Of a stretch of DNA of 64,000 nt, positions 48,534 through 59,102 are shown piece after piece (position 1 is the first letter of the stretch; every line of letters starts with the position of its first letter). The stretch covers positions 46,270,501 to 46,334,500 of the forward strand of contig NW_026947493.1 in assembly GCF_034190915.1 (NCBI RefSeq). Reading direction: 5' to 3'. The position numbers and the translations under genes were made by a program. This stretch comes from Cavia porcellus. Taxonomy: Eukaryota > Chordata > Mammalia > Rodentia > Caviidae. A model generated the notes under the pieces. That model was not told the DNA's origin. It saw nothing but the letters and a program-made list of their open reading frames with translations, and searched no databases.

Positions 48534-48625
48534 GGCTGGGGATTTAGTTCAGTGGCATAAGCACCTGCCTGGCATGCGCAGTCATGAGTTTGATCCCTGG
48601 TACCAAAACAAACAAACAAAAATAA
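48534..48625 (+). mobile_element. ID SINE
   Basis: ATGGCTGGGGATTTAGTTCA to GTTTGATCCCTGGTACCAAA. Confidence 0.9.
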
Positions 48626-48664
48626 TCATTAGCATAATGGATGGGACTTGGAATTATTCAGGAC

Positions 48665-48797
48665 CTTCTTTTCTTCTCTTTTCTTTTCGAGACAGAGTTT
48701 CACTATGTAGCCTAGGCTGGCCTTGAATTTGCAGCAATCCTGCCTCAGCCTCCAGAGTGCTGAGATTACAGGCTTGTGTCACCACTCCCAGCTTTGG
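48665..48797 (-). mobile_element. B1 SINE, single core
   Basis: TTTTCTTTTCGAGACAGAGT to GATTACAGGCTTGTGTCACC. Confidence 0.88.
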
Positions 48798-49125
48798 GGC
48801 CTTCCTGAATCTGTAAAAGTACGTCCTGAAATAACATTGATGGCCTTCCAAAATAGTTCATAGCTGTACACAACATATCAGGAGCTTCTATATATTTCTC
48901 AGGATCATTTGAAGAATTATCTGAATACTGTTTGATTTGTTAGAGATTCTACATAGAGAAATATTGAGCTCAGATGGTCCAGATTGGGTCAGTAGCTCCT
49001 GAAGAAGGAACAGGGCCGTAGCACATCTTCGGACCCTGAGTAACAAGTTCTTAGCAGTATTACTATGTATTCCTCTGGGTTGGAGGTGGCTCAAGAGACA
49101 GCGAATCATCCACAAAAGGAGGTTT
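48798..49125. other. Unique sequence
   Basis: Nothing recognised. Confidence 0.4.
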
Positions 49126-49290
49126 CATTTTACTTTATTTTATTTTATTTCATTTCATTTACCTTTGGAGTTTTATTTGTTTTGAGACAGGGTCTCACTG
49201 TTTAGTCCAGGCTGGCCTCAGACTCACAGCAATCCTTCTGCCTCAGCCTCCTGAGTGCTGGGATACAGGTGTGGGCCACTGTGCCCCTGA
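49126..49290 (-). mobile_element. B1 SINE, single core
   Basis: (TTTTA/TTTCA)n tail at 49129-49160, TTGTTTTGAGACAGGGTCTC to GGATACAGGTGTGGGCCACT. Confidence 0.87.
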
Positions 49291-49433
49291 TGGTGTTCCA
49301 TTTTAATCATGAGTGCCATCACATCTGGATCAAGTTATATCTGGAACATAAATCAGAATTATTTAACAAGGCAATGAAAGCTTTCACATGAGATCCCTCT
49401 GACCATTTTCCTGCCTTTTTGCAAAAGAAATCT

Positions 49434-49592
49434 AACCAGCTAGTGATGCACATCTGTAATCCCAGCACTTGGGAGGCTAAGGCAGGAGGATTGCTGAGAG
49501 TTTGAGGCCAGCCTGGGCTACATAGTGAGTTTAAGGCCAGCCTGAACCACATAGAGAAGCCTTGTCTCAAAAAAACAAAAACAAAACAAAAT
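49434..49592 (+). mobile_element. B1 SINE
   Basis: ACCAGCTAGTGATGCACATC to GCCTTGTCTCAAAAAAACAA, duplication intact. Confidence 0.92.
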
Positions 49593-49617
49593 GAGATCTA
49601 ACCATCATACGGTTTCT

Positions 49618-49688
49618 TCTCCTCTTCCTCCTTTTCTTCCTCTTCCTGCTCTTCCTCCTCCTCCTCCTCCTCCTCCTCCTCCTTCTTT
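49618..49688. repeat. (CTC)n-rich microsatellite
   Basis: CCTCTTCCTCC then eight or more TCC units, abutting the tail side of the next ID. Confidence 0.95.
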
Positions 49689-49745
49689 GGTACTGCAGTT
49701 GAACTCACAGCCTTGAGCTTGGCTGCTGAGCTATATCTCCAGCCT
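49685..49745 (-). mobile_element. ID SINE, truncated
   Basis: TTTGGTACTGCAGTTGAACT to GCTGAGCTATATCTCCAGCC. The middle is deleted. Confidence 0.75.
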
Positions 49746-49997
49746 AATAATTAATACTTGTATTATTTGGCCAGTTCTCTTTATGTCTCAACTTATACTG
49801 TAAGTATATGTATTGTCTAAGAATTTTCAGTGTTACAAAAAAAAAATAACTGTTTTTTCTTAAGTGTTTTTTGGGGGCTCAAACGTATCCCTATTATGTA
49901 TGGTACATCTGAGAGGAGAGTCAAAAGAAGCCATCAGAAATCAGCCATCTGCAAAGAAAAAGAACACCCAGGCTTCAAAAAGGTGTCTCCCTTCTTT

Positions 49998-50115
49998 TCT
50001 GTTTTCGTTTTTGTCTTTTTGAGACTGTTTCACTGTGCAGTTCAGGCTGGCCTCTTCCTACCTCAGCCTCCCAAGTGCTGGGGTTACAGGCATGCACTAT
50101 CACACACAGCCTCAT
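49998..50115 (-). mobile_element. B1 SINE, core deleted
   Basis: TTTGTCTTTTTGAGACTGTT to GGTTACAGGCATGCACTATC. Confidence 0.86.
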
Positions 50116-50862
50116 GTCTCCCTTCCCAGGAAAAAAATAAAAATAAAAACTCACAAATCGGTACAGCTGAAAAAGGTGGCCCCTTTCTCAGCCGTGGGAT
50201 TGAGTGTGTCTCGCCTCGCTCCTAGACCTAAGGGGTCAGTCAGTCTTGGCCACTGAGCTCTGTATCCTTTTTGTAATTAGTGAGTGATGCACTCACCTGT
50301 ATCCTGCCAAGTATCTGTAGGGATGGGGTGCAACTCTTGATTGCCAGGGCATACACTGATGCAATCCATCTAACAGCTACCAAAAGACAGCAGCTGTCTT
50401 AGAACAGATTGGCATAGACCACACTTAATCAATGCCCTGCACAGGAAAACAGAACAAGCTCTGGAAATGGGATTAGCACAATAAGATCAGCAATGCTATC
50501 AATGGCAGGCCGTCTTCTGACTGAGGACGCTTTTGCTCCTGAAACAGCAGATGACACCACAGCCAACTCAGATGCCTGGAAACAGACACTGGCTCATTTT
50601 GCCAAGTCAGCTTAGCAGGAAGGAAGCAGGCCACAAGTGTCACGAACACAGTGACTCTACTACTCAAGGTTTATGGTAACATCAAGACTGCAGGACAACT
50701 CCAAGCCCAGGTGGCTGCTGCCCACGGTCAGCACGAGGAAGGTGTAAAGCAAGGCTCGTGGGCTTCACGAGAGCGGTAGTGGTGAGAGAATGGGAGCGTG
50801 GGGAGCTGCTCTACCATGGGGAGAATCAGGGATAAAGTTGGAGCACTGAGAAGACGTCACTG
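50116..50862. other. Unique sequence
   Basis: A long SINE-free stretch with no frame above 75 codons. LTR origin is possible but no diagnostic ends were seen. Confidence 0.4.
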
Positions 50863-50865
50863 ATG

Positions 50866-50995
50866 CTGGGCGTGGTGCTGAATGCCTGTAATCCCAGCGC
50901 TCGAGGCTGATGCAGGAGGATCCCTGAGAGCTCCAGGCTGCCAGCCTGGGCCACAGTGAGTTGAAGGCTAGAGAGAGACTGTCTCCAAAACAAAG
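50866..50995 (+). mobile_element. B1 SINE
   Basis: TGCTGGGCGTGGTGCTGAAT to GAGACTGTCTCCAAAACAAA. Confidence 0.86.
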
Positions 50996-51975
50996 ATATC
51001 ACCAAGAAGCAGGATCCCAACACCACAGAGAACCTGCCCTGGCTTCTCTCAGGCCTTTGTGCTTTTGAGGAAAGAATTCAGTGAAAACACATAGCAACCA
51101 CGCATCAGCGCTGTCATCGCGGCTAACTCGGGAACAGAGATTCAGGCTTCCGGCGATGAGGCAGCTGTGTGGCACCCAAGGCTACTTTAGATGCCTGTTT
51201 ATTTGCACAAAAGTCACCCCTTGGGGTTCAGGGAGCAGGGTGATGACTCGCCTTTTTCTTAGATGTTACTTTGGAATTGAAAATGTCTTGTTTTTTAACA
51301 GCCACAAAGTTTTATTAAAGGTAAGAAAAACAAGTTCCCCACAGGGAATAAAAGTAGGAAAAGACGCTCAAGGGTGAGAGAACACCGTGACCAAAGTGAC
51401 TTCAGATGCGCAGGTTGCCTCCCCCAGGGGCCCTAATCATGTACAAAACTGTTCTAATCTAAATCGGCTCTGGCCCCGCCTGTGGTGAAGGGTCTTTACA
51501 GAATGGCCCCCTTTCCAGTAGGGACGCTGTGGGCTATGGGAGCCAGGCCCGCTGCTGGCTGGCTCTGGACACCAGAGCCCTGTGTTTGGTGCTGAGACCT
51601 GATAAATGGTTATAATGTGCCACACTGAGGCCTCTGTTTCTTTAGGATAACCGGCAAAGCCTGATGGTTGGGATGCTCCGGCCCGGCCCATGGACAGCAC
51701 CTGCATAGTGGCACATCTGTATCACCCATCAGATGGTGACCCATTGTTTATCTGATGTCCATTCAGTCCTGCCAAAGGGTAATGCAGTGTTTTAGAAAGT
51801 ATGCAGTCTTACACTGTGAAATCCCCACTTAAATGAACTCATAGTAAGAAGATATTCAATAATGTGTAAGCTGCACCACGTAGAAATTACTGTAAATATA
51901 TATACACCTTCCATTTATACTCTGCATGCAACAGCATTATTGTTTAGGGGGATATTTTGTATATCTATGTGTTTG
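50996..51975. other. Longest unclassified SINE-free stretch
   Basis: About 980 bp. The 98-codon (51081-51377) and 89-codon (51437-51706) frames have no recognised domain. 51180-51300 is AT-rich and may be conserved, untested. Confidence 0.35.
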
Positions 51976-51977
51976 TT

Positions 51978-52036
51978 TGTTTATTTTTCAGGGCTAGGGA
52001 TCAAACCCAGGGGTGCTTTACCACTGAGCTATGTTG
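51978..52036 (-). mobile_element. ID/dID arm
   Basis: GGGCTAGGGATCAAACCCAG to TTTACCACTGAGCTATGTTG. Confidence 0.75.
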
Positions 52037-52107
52037 TGTATCAACAAGTACCCACTGAGCGTGCTTATTTTTAATTATAAATTCTAGCAGGAGAGCAACT
52101 TAAATTT

Positions 52108-52292
52108 GTTTTTCCCAGTGGGATTGAACTCAGGACCTTTGCACTGGACTACGTCTTTAGCCCTTTTGTGTCTGTGTATGTGACAGCATCACGAAGTCAT
52201 TAACTTGCCTAGGCTTGACTAGAATTTGGCATCCTCCTGTCTCACCCTGCCAGCACCAGGATTATAGGTAAGTGACATCACACTCGGCTCAG
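52108..52292 (-). mobile_element. B1-dID dimeric SINE
   Basis: CAGTGGGATTGAACTCAGGA right arm, TGTGACAGCATCACGAAGTC left arm, to GATTATAGGTAAGTGACATC. Confidence 0.82.
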
Positions 52293-52317
52293 GATCTAAA
52301 TTTCTTAATACATATGT

Positions 52318-52405
52318 AGTTTTTTCAGTAATCAAGATTGAACACAGGGCATTTTTTTTTTTTTGAACACAGGGCATTTGCACAAGTTACATTCCCAGCC
52401 CTTTT
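52318..52405 (-). mobile_element. dID arm with internal duplication
   Basis: TTGAACACAGGGCATTT occurs twice (52340-52355 and 52363-52379), separated by a T12 run, ending TACATTCCCAGCCC. Confidence 0.65.
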
Positions 52406-52434
52406 TACATGTTTAAAAATTTGACTAATTAATT

Positions 52435-52800
52435 GATTGATTGTGGTCTTAGAGACTAAATCCAGGACCTTCACAAAGTTATATCCTTATATAGTCCCAT
52501 TTAAAAATTGAGACAAAGTCTTGCTAAGTTGCTAAATTGTCCAGGGTGAGCTCAAAAGCATGATCTTCCTGTCTTGGACTCCAAGAACCCTAAAACTCTA
52601 GGCATGTGAAACCATGCCCAGTCCCATTTTGTTTTTTAATTTGAAACAGGATCTTACTAAGTTATTCAGTCTTGCTTTGAACTTAGGAGTCCCCTGCCTC
52701 AGCCTCAGAGTAGCTGGGATCATAGATATGCACTGCTGGGCCCAGACTTTTTCTTTTCTTTTTTTGGAGTTGGGGATTGAGCCCAAGGTGCCTGTCTTCT
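52435..52800 (-). mobile_element. Tandem B1-dID SINEs
   Basis: First: right arm AGAGACTAAATCCAGGACCT, left arm AATTGAGACAAAGTCTTGCT to 52625. Second: left arm TTTGAAACAGGATCTTACTA (52630-52747). A further right arm GAGTTGGGGATTGAGCCCAA (52755-52800) follows. Confidence 0.8.
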
Positions 52801-53152
52801 TACTTTCCTTACAACTGGGACAAAACATCTGACACATACAACTTAAAGAAGTTTCTTTGGCTCACGGTTTGTAGAGGTTCAGTCCATAGCGACTGGCTCC
52901 CGGGCAGGATGGCACAGCAGAGGGATGGCAGAGTACAGCCGCTCAGATAAAGTGACCAAGAATCAGCGAGTGAAGGGAGGAGCCACAAAGGGAGATAAAT
53001 CCTCTGGGCCACTTGCATAACTAATGATTGGTCTCTTTCCACCAGGCCACCTCCTAACAGCAAGCCAGCTGAAGCCTCCATAATCCAGTCACCCTCCAAA
53101 AGCCCAATCTGTGTCTACCTGAGGCTTACAGTGAGACATAAACCATAACAGC
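52800..53152 (-). mobile_element. Old MaLR-like LTR
   Basis: TTACTTTCCTTACAACTGGG, CTTTGGCTCACGGTTTGTAG, GGTTCAGTCCATAGCGACTG, and end GAGACATAAACCATAACAGC. Reverse-oriented relative of 1515-2005 and 41810-42165. The 96-codon frame is repeat-derived. Confidence 0.65.
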
Positions 53153-53211
53153 CCATTTCCATTTAAAACACACAGCTTAATAGTTTTATTATATTCACAG
53201 TTATCAAAAAC

Positions 53212-53527
53212 CTATTTTTTTATGAGACAGTCTCACTGTGCAATTTAGACAGGCTTGAACTCATTATATAGCACAAGCCAGCCTCCAACACATGCACTCC
53301 TCCTGCCTCAGTCCTTTTTTTTTTCTGTCTTTTGGAGACAGGGTCTCACTATGCTGTTCAGGCTGACATTGGGCTCATTTTGTAGCCCTGGCTGGTCTTG
53401 AATTTGCAATGATCCGCCTGCCTGTGCCCCCTGAGTGATGGGATTATGGGAGTGTACCACCACATCCAGCTTGCCTCAGCCTCTTGAATGCTGGGATTAC
53501 AGACATGCACTACTACATCTAACTCTA
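53212..53527 (-). mobile_element. B1 with a second B1 inserted
   Basis: Outer element: TTTTTTATGAGACAGTCTCA to TCCTGCCTCAG (53309) and again from TGCCTCAGCCTCTTGAATGC (53472) to TACATCTAACT. Inner B1 53312-53470: T9, GGAGACAGGGTCTCACTATG to GTGTACCACCACATCCAGC. TGCCTCAG flanks the inner copy on both sides as target duplication. Confidence 0.88.
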
Positions 53528-54160
53528 AAAACCTAAAAATTTAATTTTTGTAATACAAAGGGATAAAATGTGAAAGAATCAATTGTTTCTGTTTGATTTT
53601 AGTAAACTTTTGCATATTTTCTCTGGTAGTGTCATTATTGTATGCAAGCCTTGTTAAAGAAGGTGATTACCAGTGATAAAGTCTCCTAGAATGAAGGAAG
53701 TGCCATTAGTATGAAAAAGAATGTCAGTTTTCTCCCAGCGTTCATTCGTCTTCCCTAGAAGGACAAGAACACCTCTGAACAGTGATGATTAGATCCAAAA
53801 TTTATATGCTCTGCTTTACATACTCTTTGATTAATCCATAACAGCCAATTACCATTGCTTACCTTTATTAGTAGATCTCCGCAGCGCCATTACACTCCTG
53901 ACTAATGAAAAAGCTGAGTCTATTATCAGCATGCATGAGATTGTTCTAACTCATGCTAGGTAGTTAATTGTCTTCAAACTCGGGAGGCAGGGGCTTACCT
54001 AGAGGACCTTGGCAGTATGGAAATGAATCCCTATAACGCACTTGGAGGAAAACAGCACAAAGCAAGTGCTCAGTAAAGAGGTGGTCATATCCTCAAAACT
54101 AGGACCTTTAGCCAGGACTAAAGGAAGCAACCATCTATTTTTCATAGTTAAAAATGATAA
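53528..54160. promoter_or_regulatory. SINE-free AT-rich block, possible conserved element
   Basis: 53800-53990 has TTGATTAATCCATAACAGCC, AATTACCATTGC, GACTAATGAAAAAGCTGAGT and GTTAATTGTCTTCAAAC. Enhancer-like motif content, but inference only. Confidence 0.35.
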
Positions 54161-54163
54161 TTT

Positions 54164-54356
54164 AGACAAGCCTGGTACCGTGGCATGTACCTGTGACCCT
54201 GCCACTCTGGATAGCCGAGGTGGGAAAACACAAGTTCCAGCCTGACCTGGATAGCCTAGCAACTTAGCAACACTCTGCCTCAAAACAAAAAAAATCTAAA
54301 AAACACTGGAGCAGCTCAGTATGAAGGCCCTGGGTTCAAATTTCATTACTGCAAAA
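54164..54356 (+). mobile_element. B1-dID dimeric SINE
   Basis: GACAAGCCTGGTACCGTGGC to CACTCTGCCTCAAAACAAAA, right arm ACACTGGAGCAGCTCAGTAT. Confidence 0.84.
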
Positions 54357-54391
54357 AATAAATGAATAATATAACAAGTAGCCATTTTATT

Positions 54392-54480
54392 TTGTTGGTT
54401 TATTTTTGGTATTAGGAATTGAACTCAGACTTTCATGCCTGCCAGACAGGCGCTGTGCCGCTGAGCTATTTCCCTGGTCA
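54392..54480 (-). mobile_element. ID SINE
   Basis: TTTTTGGTATTAGGAATTGA to GTGCCGCTGAGCTATTTCCC. Confidence 0.85.
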
Positions 54481-54611
54481 ACTAGCCATTTTAAACAGTT
54501 CAGTTATAATTAAACCTTGGAAGAATTCTGAGCTACGCTCTTGAAGAGTTTCCTTTGAATTAAGGTCCCTGTAAGTAAATAAAGCAAATGTCGCCATCTT
54601 GCTGCCTTTCT

Positions 54612-54690
54612 TCTTTCCTGGTGCAGCTCTGTGGGTCAAACTCAGGGCCCGGCCAGTCCTGGCATATACGGGCATATAGGTAAGTGACCC
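54612..54690 (-). mobile_element. dID arm, diverged
   Basis: CTGGTGCAGCTCTGTGGGTC, AAACTCAGGGCCCGGCCAGT. Confidence 0.45.
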
Positions 54691-55298
54691 CACTCGGGGT
54701 GCTGCTTTTGAACCCCACCTCCCCGCCCCAGGTCTCACACAGCCAGTTAACAGCTGGGGTGACCCAGCTAGCTCCTCCACAGCCAAGCATTCAAGCATCA
54801 TTTGGTCTGCATTTGCCAGTCTCTTACACATTTGGATTTCTGTGCAATTAATCTGTCACTTTTTGACATGTGATCAATTTTCTGATAATTGAAAACTGCA
54901 GAGAAATGGATGCACAGTGGGTCTTTGTACTCAGGTTAGAAGGAAACAGCACACAAATGAACTCCCCACGCACACCCCACCCCTCAGCAACACTTCCCAG
55001 AATCTCTGCAAGAGTTGGTGGGAAGCGTCCCGTCAAGCGAGCCTCAGATCCGTGTCTCCCGGGAGCCCCTCTTGCAGGGGCTGCACGCTACACCCTGAAG
55101 AAACTGGCCTTCTCCTCAGGGACAGCTTCGGACCCTAGAGAAAAGAAGTCACCAGTTTAGCTCCTGCCCATTGCAGGCGGAGGACCTGAGCCTGGGCAGC
55201 CCCATCCTCCCACGTCCCCGATGTCTCCACAGGAAGGAGCTCTGCAGGAGCTTCCGTGTGACTTTCTAGTTTGCCACTTTTATTTTCTCTCACCGTGA
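54691..55298. other. Unique sequence
   Basis: Overlapping frames up to 117 codons with no recognised domain. Confidence 0.4.
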
Positions 55299-55352
<54 letters not shown>

Positions 55353-55498
55353 CATCTTTTTGATGCAGGGTCTTGCTATGCAGTTCAGGCTGCCTTGTAC
55401 TCACCTTGTAGCCCAGACTGGTCTCAAACTTGCAATGATTCTCGTGTCCTAGCCTCCCAAGTTCTGGGATTACAAGGGTGCGCCACCATGCCCCACTT
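55299..55498 (-). mobile_element. B1 SINE whose tail became (TC)n
   Basis: (TC)25 at 55302-55349, TTCATCTTTTTGATGCAGGG to GGGATTACAAGGGTGCGCCA, duplication intact. Confidence 0.9.
55302..55349. repeat. (TC)n microsatellite
   Basis: Pure TC run of about 48 bp, between T-rich ends. Confidence 0.97.
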
Positions 55499-55569
55499 CA
55501 CCTTGAGTCTTAACATGTGTCGATTTCACTATCTGTGCATCTTCATGCTGGGTGACACAGTCTGACCCT

Positions 55570-55628
55570 TCTCGTCCTCCTCAGGGAGGTGTGCGAATCA
55601 CAGGCACATGTCACCACACTCAGCTCCA
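55570..55628 (-). mobile_element. B1-type fragment
   Basis: TCGTCCTCCTCAGGGAGGTG, then AATCACAGGCACATGTCACC. Confidence 0.5.
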
Positions 55629-55695
55629 TTTAAACATGTGTTAGTTACATATTAAAAACCTAGGAAAGAAGGGGCTAGGGAAGAGTTCAGTGATA

Positions 55696-55822
55696 GATCA
55701 GGTATGGGTGTGTAGGCCTATAATCCAGCACTCTGGGAGGCTGAGGCAGGAGGATCACAAGTGTGAGATCACCCTAGGCAATTTATCAATTTACTAAAAC
55801 TCTGTCTCAAAAAAATTTGTCC
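55696..55822 (+). mobile_element. B1-dID left arm
   Basis: TCAGGTATGGGTGTGTAGGC to AACTCTGTCTCAAAAAAATT. Confidence 0.8.
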
Positions 55823-56029
55823 CTAAAAAGAACTTTTTCCATTGTTGACTCCTCAATGGATGCTTTTCTTCATGAGTGCAACCAACTCAATAAGTTAAAA
55901 ATTGCTTGATAAGAAAAGAGAGCCATAAAGGAGAGATTACCATGCTATTTTTCATTCTTGTCCTGAAAGACTGGCCCAAGTTGTTTTGGAACCAGAAGAA
56001 ACAAAAAGGTTGCTATGAATATTTTAGCA

Positions 56030-56178
56030 CCTGGGCAAAGTGGTACACGCCTGTAATCCTGGCACTTGGGAGGCTGCGGCACGAGGAGTGCCATGAGCTC
56101 AAAACCAGCCTGGGCTACATAGTGAGTTCAAGACCAGCCTAACCATCACAGTGAGATCCTGTCTCAGAAACCAAACAA
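56030..56178 (+). mobile_element. B1 SINE
   Basis: CTGGGCAAAGTGGTACACGC to ATCCTGTCTCAGAAACC, duplication intact. Confidence 0.9.
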
Positions 56179-56184
56179 ATGAAC

Positions 56185-56325
56185 AGTAACCCTTGGAGGA
56201 AGCCGCTGTTATTAGATCCATTTTGCCAGTGAATAACTGAGATACAAAGCAGCTGAGCAACCTGATCAAAGTCAGAGAAGACTCAGATGCAAGCACTGGT
56301 AGCCCAGCCCACGCCCCTAACGGTG
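56185..56325 (-). mobile_element. MIR SINE relic
   Basis: GCTGTTATTAGATCCATTTT, AGCTGAGCAACCTGATCAAA and CCCACGCCCCTAACGG match the reverse complement of MIR through its core. Confidence 0.75.
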
Positions 56326-56498
56326 CCATGCAGCACCCCCTGTAAGCAACTGAGCTCAGAGGCCAAGGGAAGATTCCCCAGGGTGCGCAGCAGCTGTGCT
56401 GAGGCCGGCTCCAAACATCAGGCAGGACTGAGGCGGTGCAGGGGCTTGGCTGATTTGAGGGGTGGGGCGCACAGCAGGGTACCCCAGATGGAGACCTC
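56326..56498. other. Unique GC-rich sequence
   Basis: Nothing recognised. Confidence 0.4.
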
Positions 56499-56499
56499 A

Positions 56500-56825
56500 G
56501 AAGGTTTTTTTTTTTTTTTTTTTGGTACTAGCCATTGAACCCAGGGCCTTCATGCTGAGTTACATCCTGATCCCTTTTCCTTTTTTGTTCTGAGACAGGG
56601 TCTTGCTAAGTCACTATATTGTCCATGCTGGGTTCAAACTTGTGTTCTGTTTTGGTATGCTTTGCTTTGCTTTGGTTTTGGGTTTTGGAGACAGGGTCTC
56701 CCCATGCAGTTTGGGATGGCTTTGGACTCACCATATAGCCTGAGCTGGCCTCGAATTCACAGCACTCCTCCTGCCTCAGCCTCCCAAGTGCTGGGATTAC
56801 AGCCTGCACCACAACACCACTAGGT
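56500..56825 (-). mobile_element. B1-dID fragment and B1
   Basis: 56500-56645: T20, GGTACTAGCCATTGAACCCA, linker, AGACAGGGTCTTGCTAAGTC (left arm cut short). 56650-56825: B1 with TTTTGGAGACAGGGTCTCCC to GGGATTACAGCCTGCACCAC. Confidence 0.85.
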
Positions 56826-57009
56826 CTGTTCATCAGACTCTGTGATAAAAGACAGGAGGAGGACGGAAAGGGAGCTTAAGGGAAGAAGAGGGGAGACAGA
56901 CAGATGCTGTGTCCTCTCTCCCTCTCCCTTCTTCACCTTCCACGCTGTGGAGGTGGGACTCCAGTGATTGTTCCAAGGTCCTGGGGGAGGAACTCAGGGA
57001 GTGATGGGC

Positions 57010-57142
57010 CACATCCCCAGCTCTTCTGTTCATTTATTTTCAGGCTCACTGGTTACCCGGGCTGGCTGGCCTTGAACTTGTGATTCTCCTGCCTCAGCCT
57101 CCCAACTATCTGTGATAACATGTGTCCCCATGCCCAGCACTG
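57010..57142 (-). mobile_element. B1-dID left arm
   Basis: TTTATTTTCAGGCTCACTGG to GTGATAACATGTGTCCCCAT. Confidence 0.72.
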
Positions 57143-57375
57143 AAATGTTCTTGACAAAGACACCAGGCTTTTCTGTTCCCTAAAGCTAGTGGACTCTTCT
57201 TAGGGTCCTGTGATAGCCCCCAAAATATAGCAGCCCTGTGCAGATCTTCATTACTGTACAATCAGGCTCCTACCCTCCTCTTGAGGCACTATCCACATCA
57301 TTCACAGCCATCTCTGCCATCACTGCCCCTCACCCATGTCCCACCCCTCACCTCCACTTGAGTTTCCAAATGGTA
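57143..57375. other. Unique sequence
   Basis: Nothing recognised. Confidence 0.4.
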
Positions 57376-57880
57376 CTGTGTTATAGTCAGGGTTTACAAG
57401 GAAAGGGCTTCATACAGGACACATAATTTATGGGATTATTTTATAATATTCACCCAAAGAGTCAAATGCAAAAGAGAGAAGGAAGCTGGGTGTGGTGGCG
57501 CATGCCTGTAATCCCAGCACTCAGGAGGCTGAGGCAGGAGGATCCCTGTGAGTTCAAGATCAGCCTGGGCTCAGTATGAGCGCTCAAGACCAACCTGAAT
57601 TGCATAATGAGATTCTGTCTCAAAAAGCCAAAAAAAAAGTGCAGGAAATCTGTCCACACACTAGAGACCCAAAGAATTCTGCTGAGGGCCTGGATCCCAC
57701 AGCAATGTCCTGCTGTAGTCCAGCTGGAGGTCTAGAGCCCACAGCAATGCCTCATGCAAGTCTGTTTCAAGGATCTGTGCTGGGAAGGCCCAAAGGTCGG
57801 TGGTGGAAGCTAGAAAGTCTGCACTAGCAGGAAGGATCTGTGCCAGCAGGCTGAGGGATCTGCACTGGAGCCAGGAAGTG
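57376..57880 (-). mobile_element. MLT2-like ERVL LTR with a B1 inside
   Basis: GTGTTATAGTCAGGGTTTAC and GGGATTATTTTATAATATTC correspond to an antisense LTR end. After the B1 the text continues with ACTAGAGACCCAAAGAATTC, and with repeated AAGGATCTGTGC units (57771, 57832, 57865 region). Moderate support. Confidence 0.5.
57484..57640 (+). mobile_element. B1 SINE in the LTR
   Basis: AGCTGGGTGTGGTGGCGCAT to ATTCTGTCTCAAAAAGCC plus A8, duplication intact. Confidence 0.93.
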
Positions 57881-58120
57881 ATGCTTTAGTTAAGGAGCAG
57901 GGCTCCCCTGAAAAGAACCACAGCCATCCTCAGCAACAGTGCTCCTCTGACACTGAGAACAGCTGAGTTCCTATCATGAAAGCCAGCATGACACACTTCT
58001 CCAGGAGAATCAACAGCACCACAGCTCAACTGGGTGTTACAAGCTGACCACCCGTTGTCAGTCTCCAACATTGACGGGGTCTTCTGAGGTGAGATGACAT
58101 GGGCATAGCAGAAAGAGACT
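57881..58120. other. Unique sequence
   Basis: Part of a 140-codon minus-strand frame with no recognised domain. Confidence 0.4.
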
Positions 58121-58124
58121 CCTT

Positions 58125-58215
58125 TCCCACATGAGGCCAGGTTGTACTCGGGGCAGAACATTTGCCTATCGTGAAGAAGACCATGGGTTTTATTCCTGGT
58201 ACCTCGAAAAAGCAA
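58125..58215 (+). mobile_element. Possible old ID SINE
   Basis: GGGCAGAACATTTGCCTATC to GGTTTTATTCCTGGTACCTC. Weak. Confidence 0.4.
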
Positions 58216-58324
58216 AGCCCACATAGCCCAGCATTTCCTGCCCACGCAGGTTAGCTGAGTAAATGCTCTGTGGTTTGTGAGACCCAGGGGTACCGTGCAG
58301 TACAACACCGGAACGCAGGGGAAT

Positions 58325-58900
58325 TGGGGATCTGTTGAATGATCGAAGGCTGAATTATTTGCTGCTTCTAAGTTAAAATTACAGCTTCCATTAATGACAA
58401 CTGCAGGTTATCCAGAAGAACTCAGATCTGCAGGATCGGGCCCAAACTCAATTTGTTATCCATAAGTATAGTTTCATTGACATTTAGTCTAGGGCAAGTA
58501 AATTACTCAATGAGGTGATTTATAAATTCATTCAACTTAATTCTCTGATAGGAGGCTGAGCGCTGCGCTGCGGTCATTGGGCTGATTTACATCAGAAAAG
58601 CATACGGGAGAAAATGGAGGTTCTCTATCTTGCTCTTGTCCGCTGCTGGCCTCCTGCTACTATATAACGGGCCTCCTTTTCCTTTAATTACCTTCTTCAT
58701 GGCTTGAGAGCTTTGATGACTTGATTAAGCCGTGCAGGGCAGTTCCAGTCCCTACCCAGCTGATTCATTAGCCCAAAGCTTATTAACTTCCTAATTCTGA
58801 TCAATAAGGCACTGATGCTAAACTGTGCAAGGGCAAACTAAGGAGGCAATTTGATTTCAAGACACAGAGGCCCTGCAGTTTTTTTAAACCATCTTTTCTT
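58325..58900. promoter_or_regulatory. Candidate conserved non-coding block
   Basis: About 575 bp without any SINE: TCATTGGGCTGATTTACATC, CCTTTAATTACCTTCTTCAT, GATGACTTGATTAAGCCGTG, GCTGATTCATTAGCCCAAAG and TTATTAACTTCCTAATTCTG. Dense homeodomain words with preserved non-repetitive texture make it the best enhancer candidate in the window. No coding frame. Confidence 0.5.
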
Positions 58901-59051
58901 TATCTTACTTTTAATGCAGCCATCCTGGGACATTTGCAATGGTAGATCCAGGAAAAGGGCCCTCCATTCGTGCGGGGTTCACATGCCGCAGTGGGTCCAT
59001 TTGCTGACTCTGTTCAGGATGAGCTTGCTCTTGGCCAGAGGAGGAGCATCA

Positions 59052-59102
59052 GGATGATGACGAAGACGACAATGACGATAATGATGATAATGATGATGAT
59101 TC
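59052..59102. repeat. (GAT)/(GAC)n trinucleotide repeat
   Basis: ATGATGACGAAGACGACAAT followed by GATAATGATGATAATGATGA. Confidence 0.9.
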
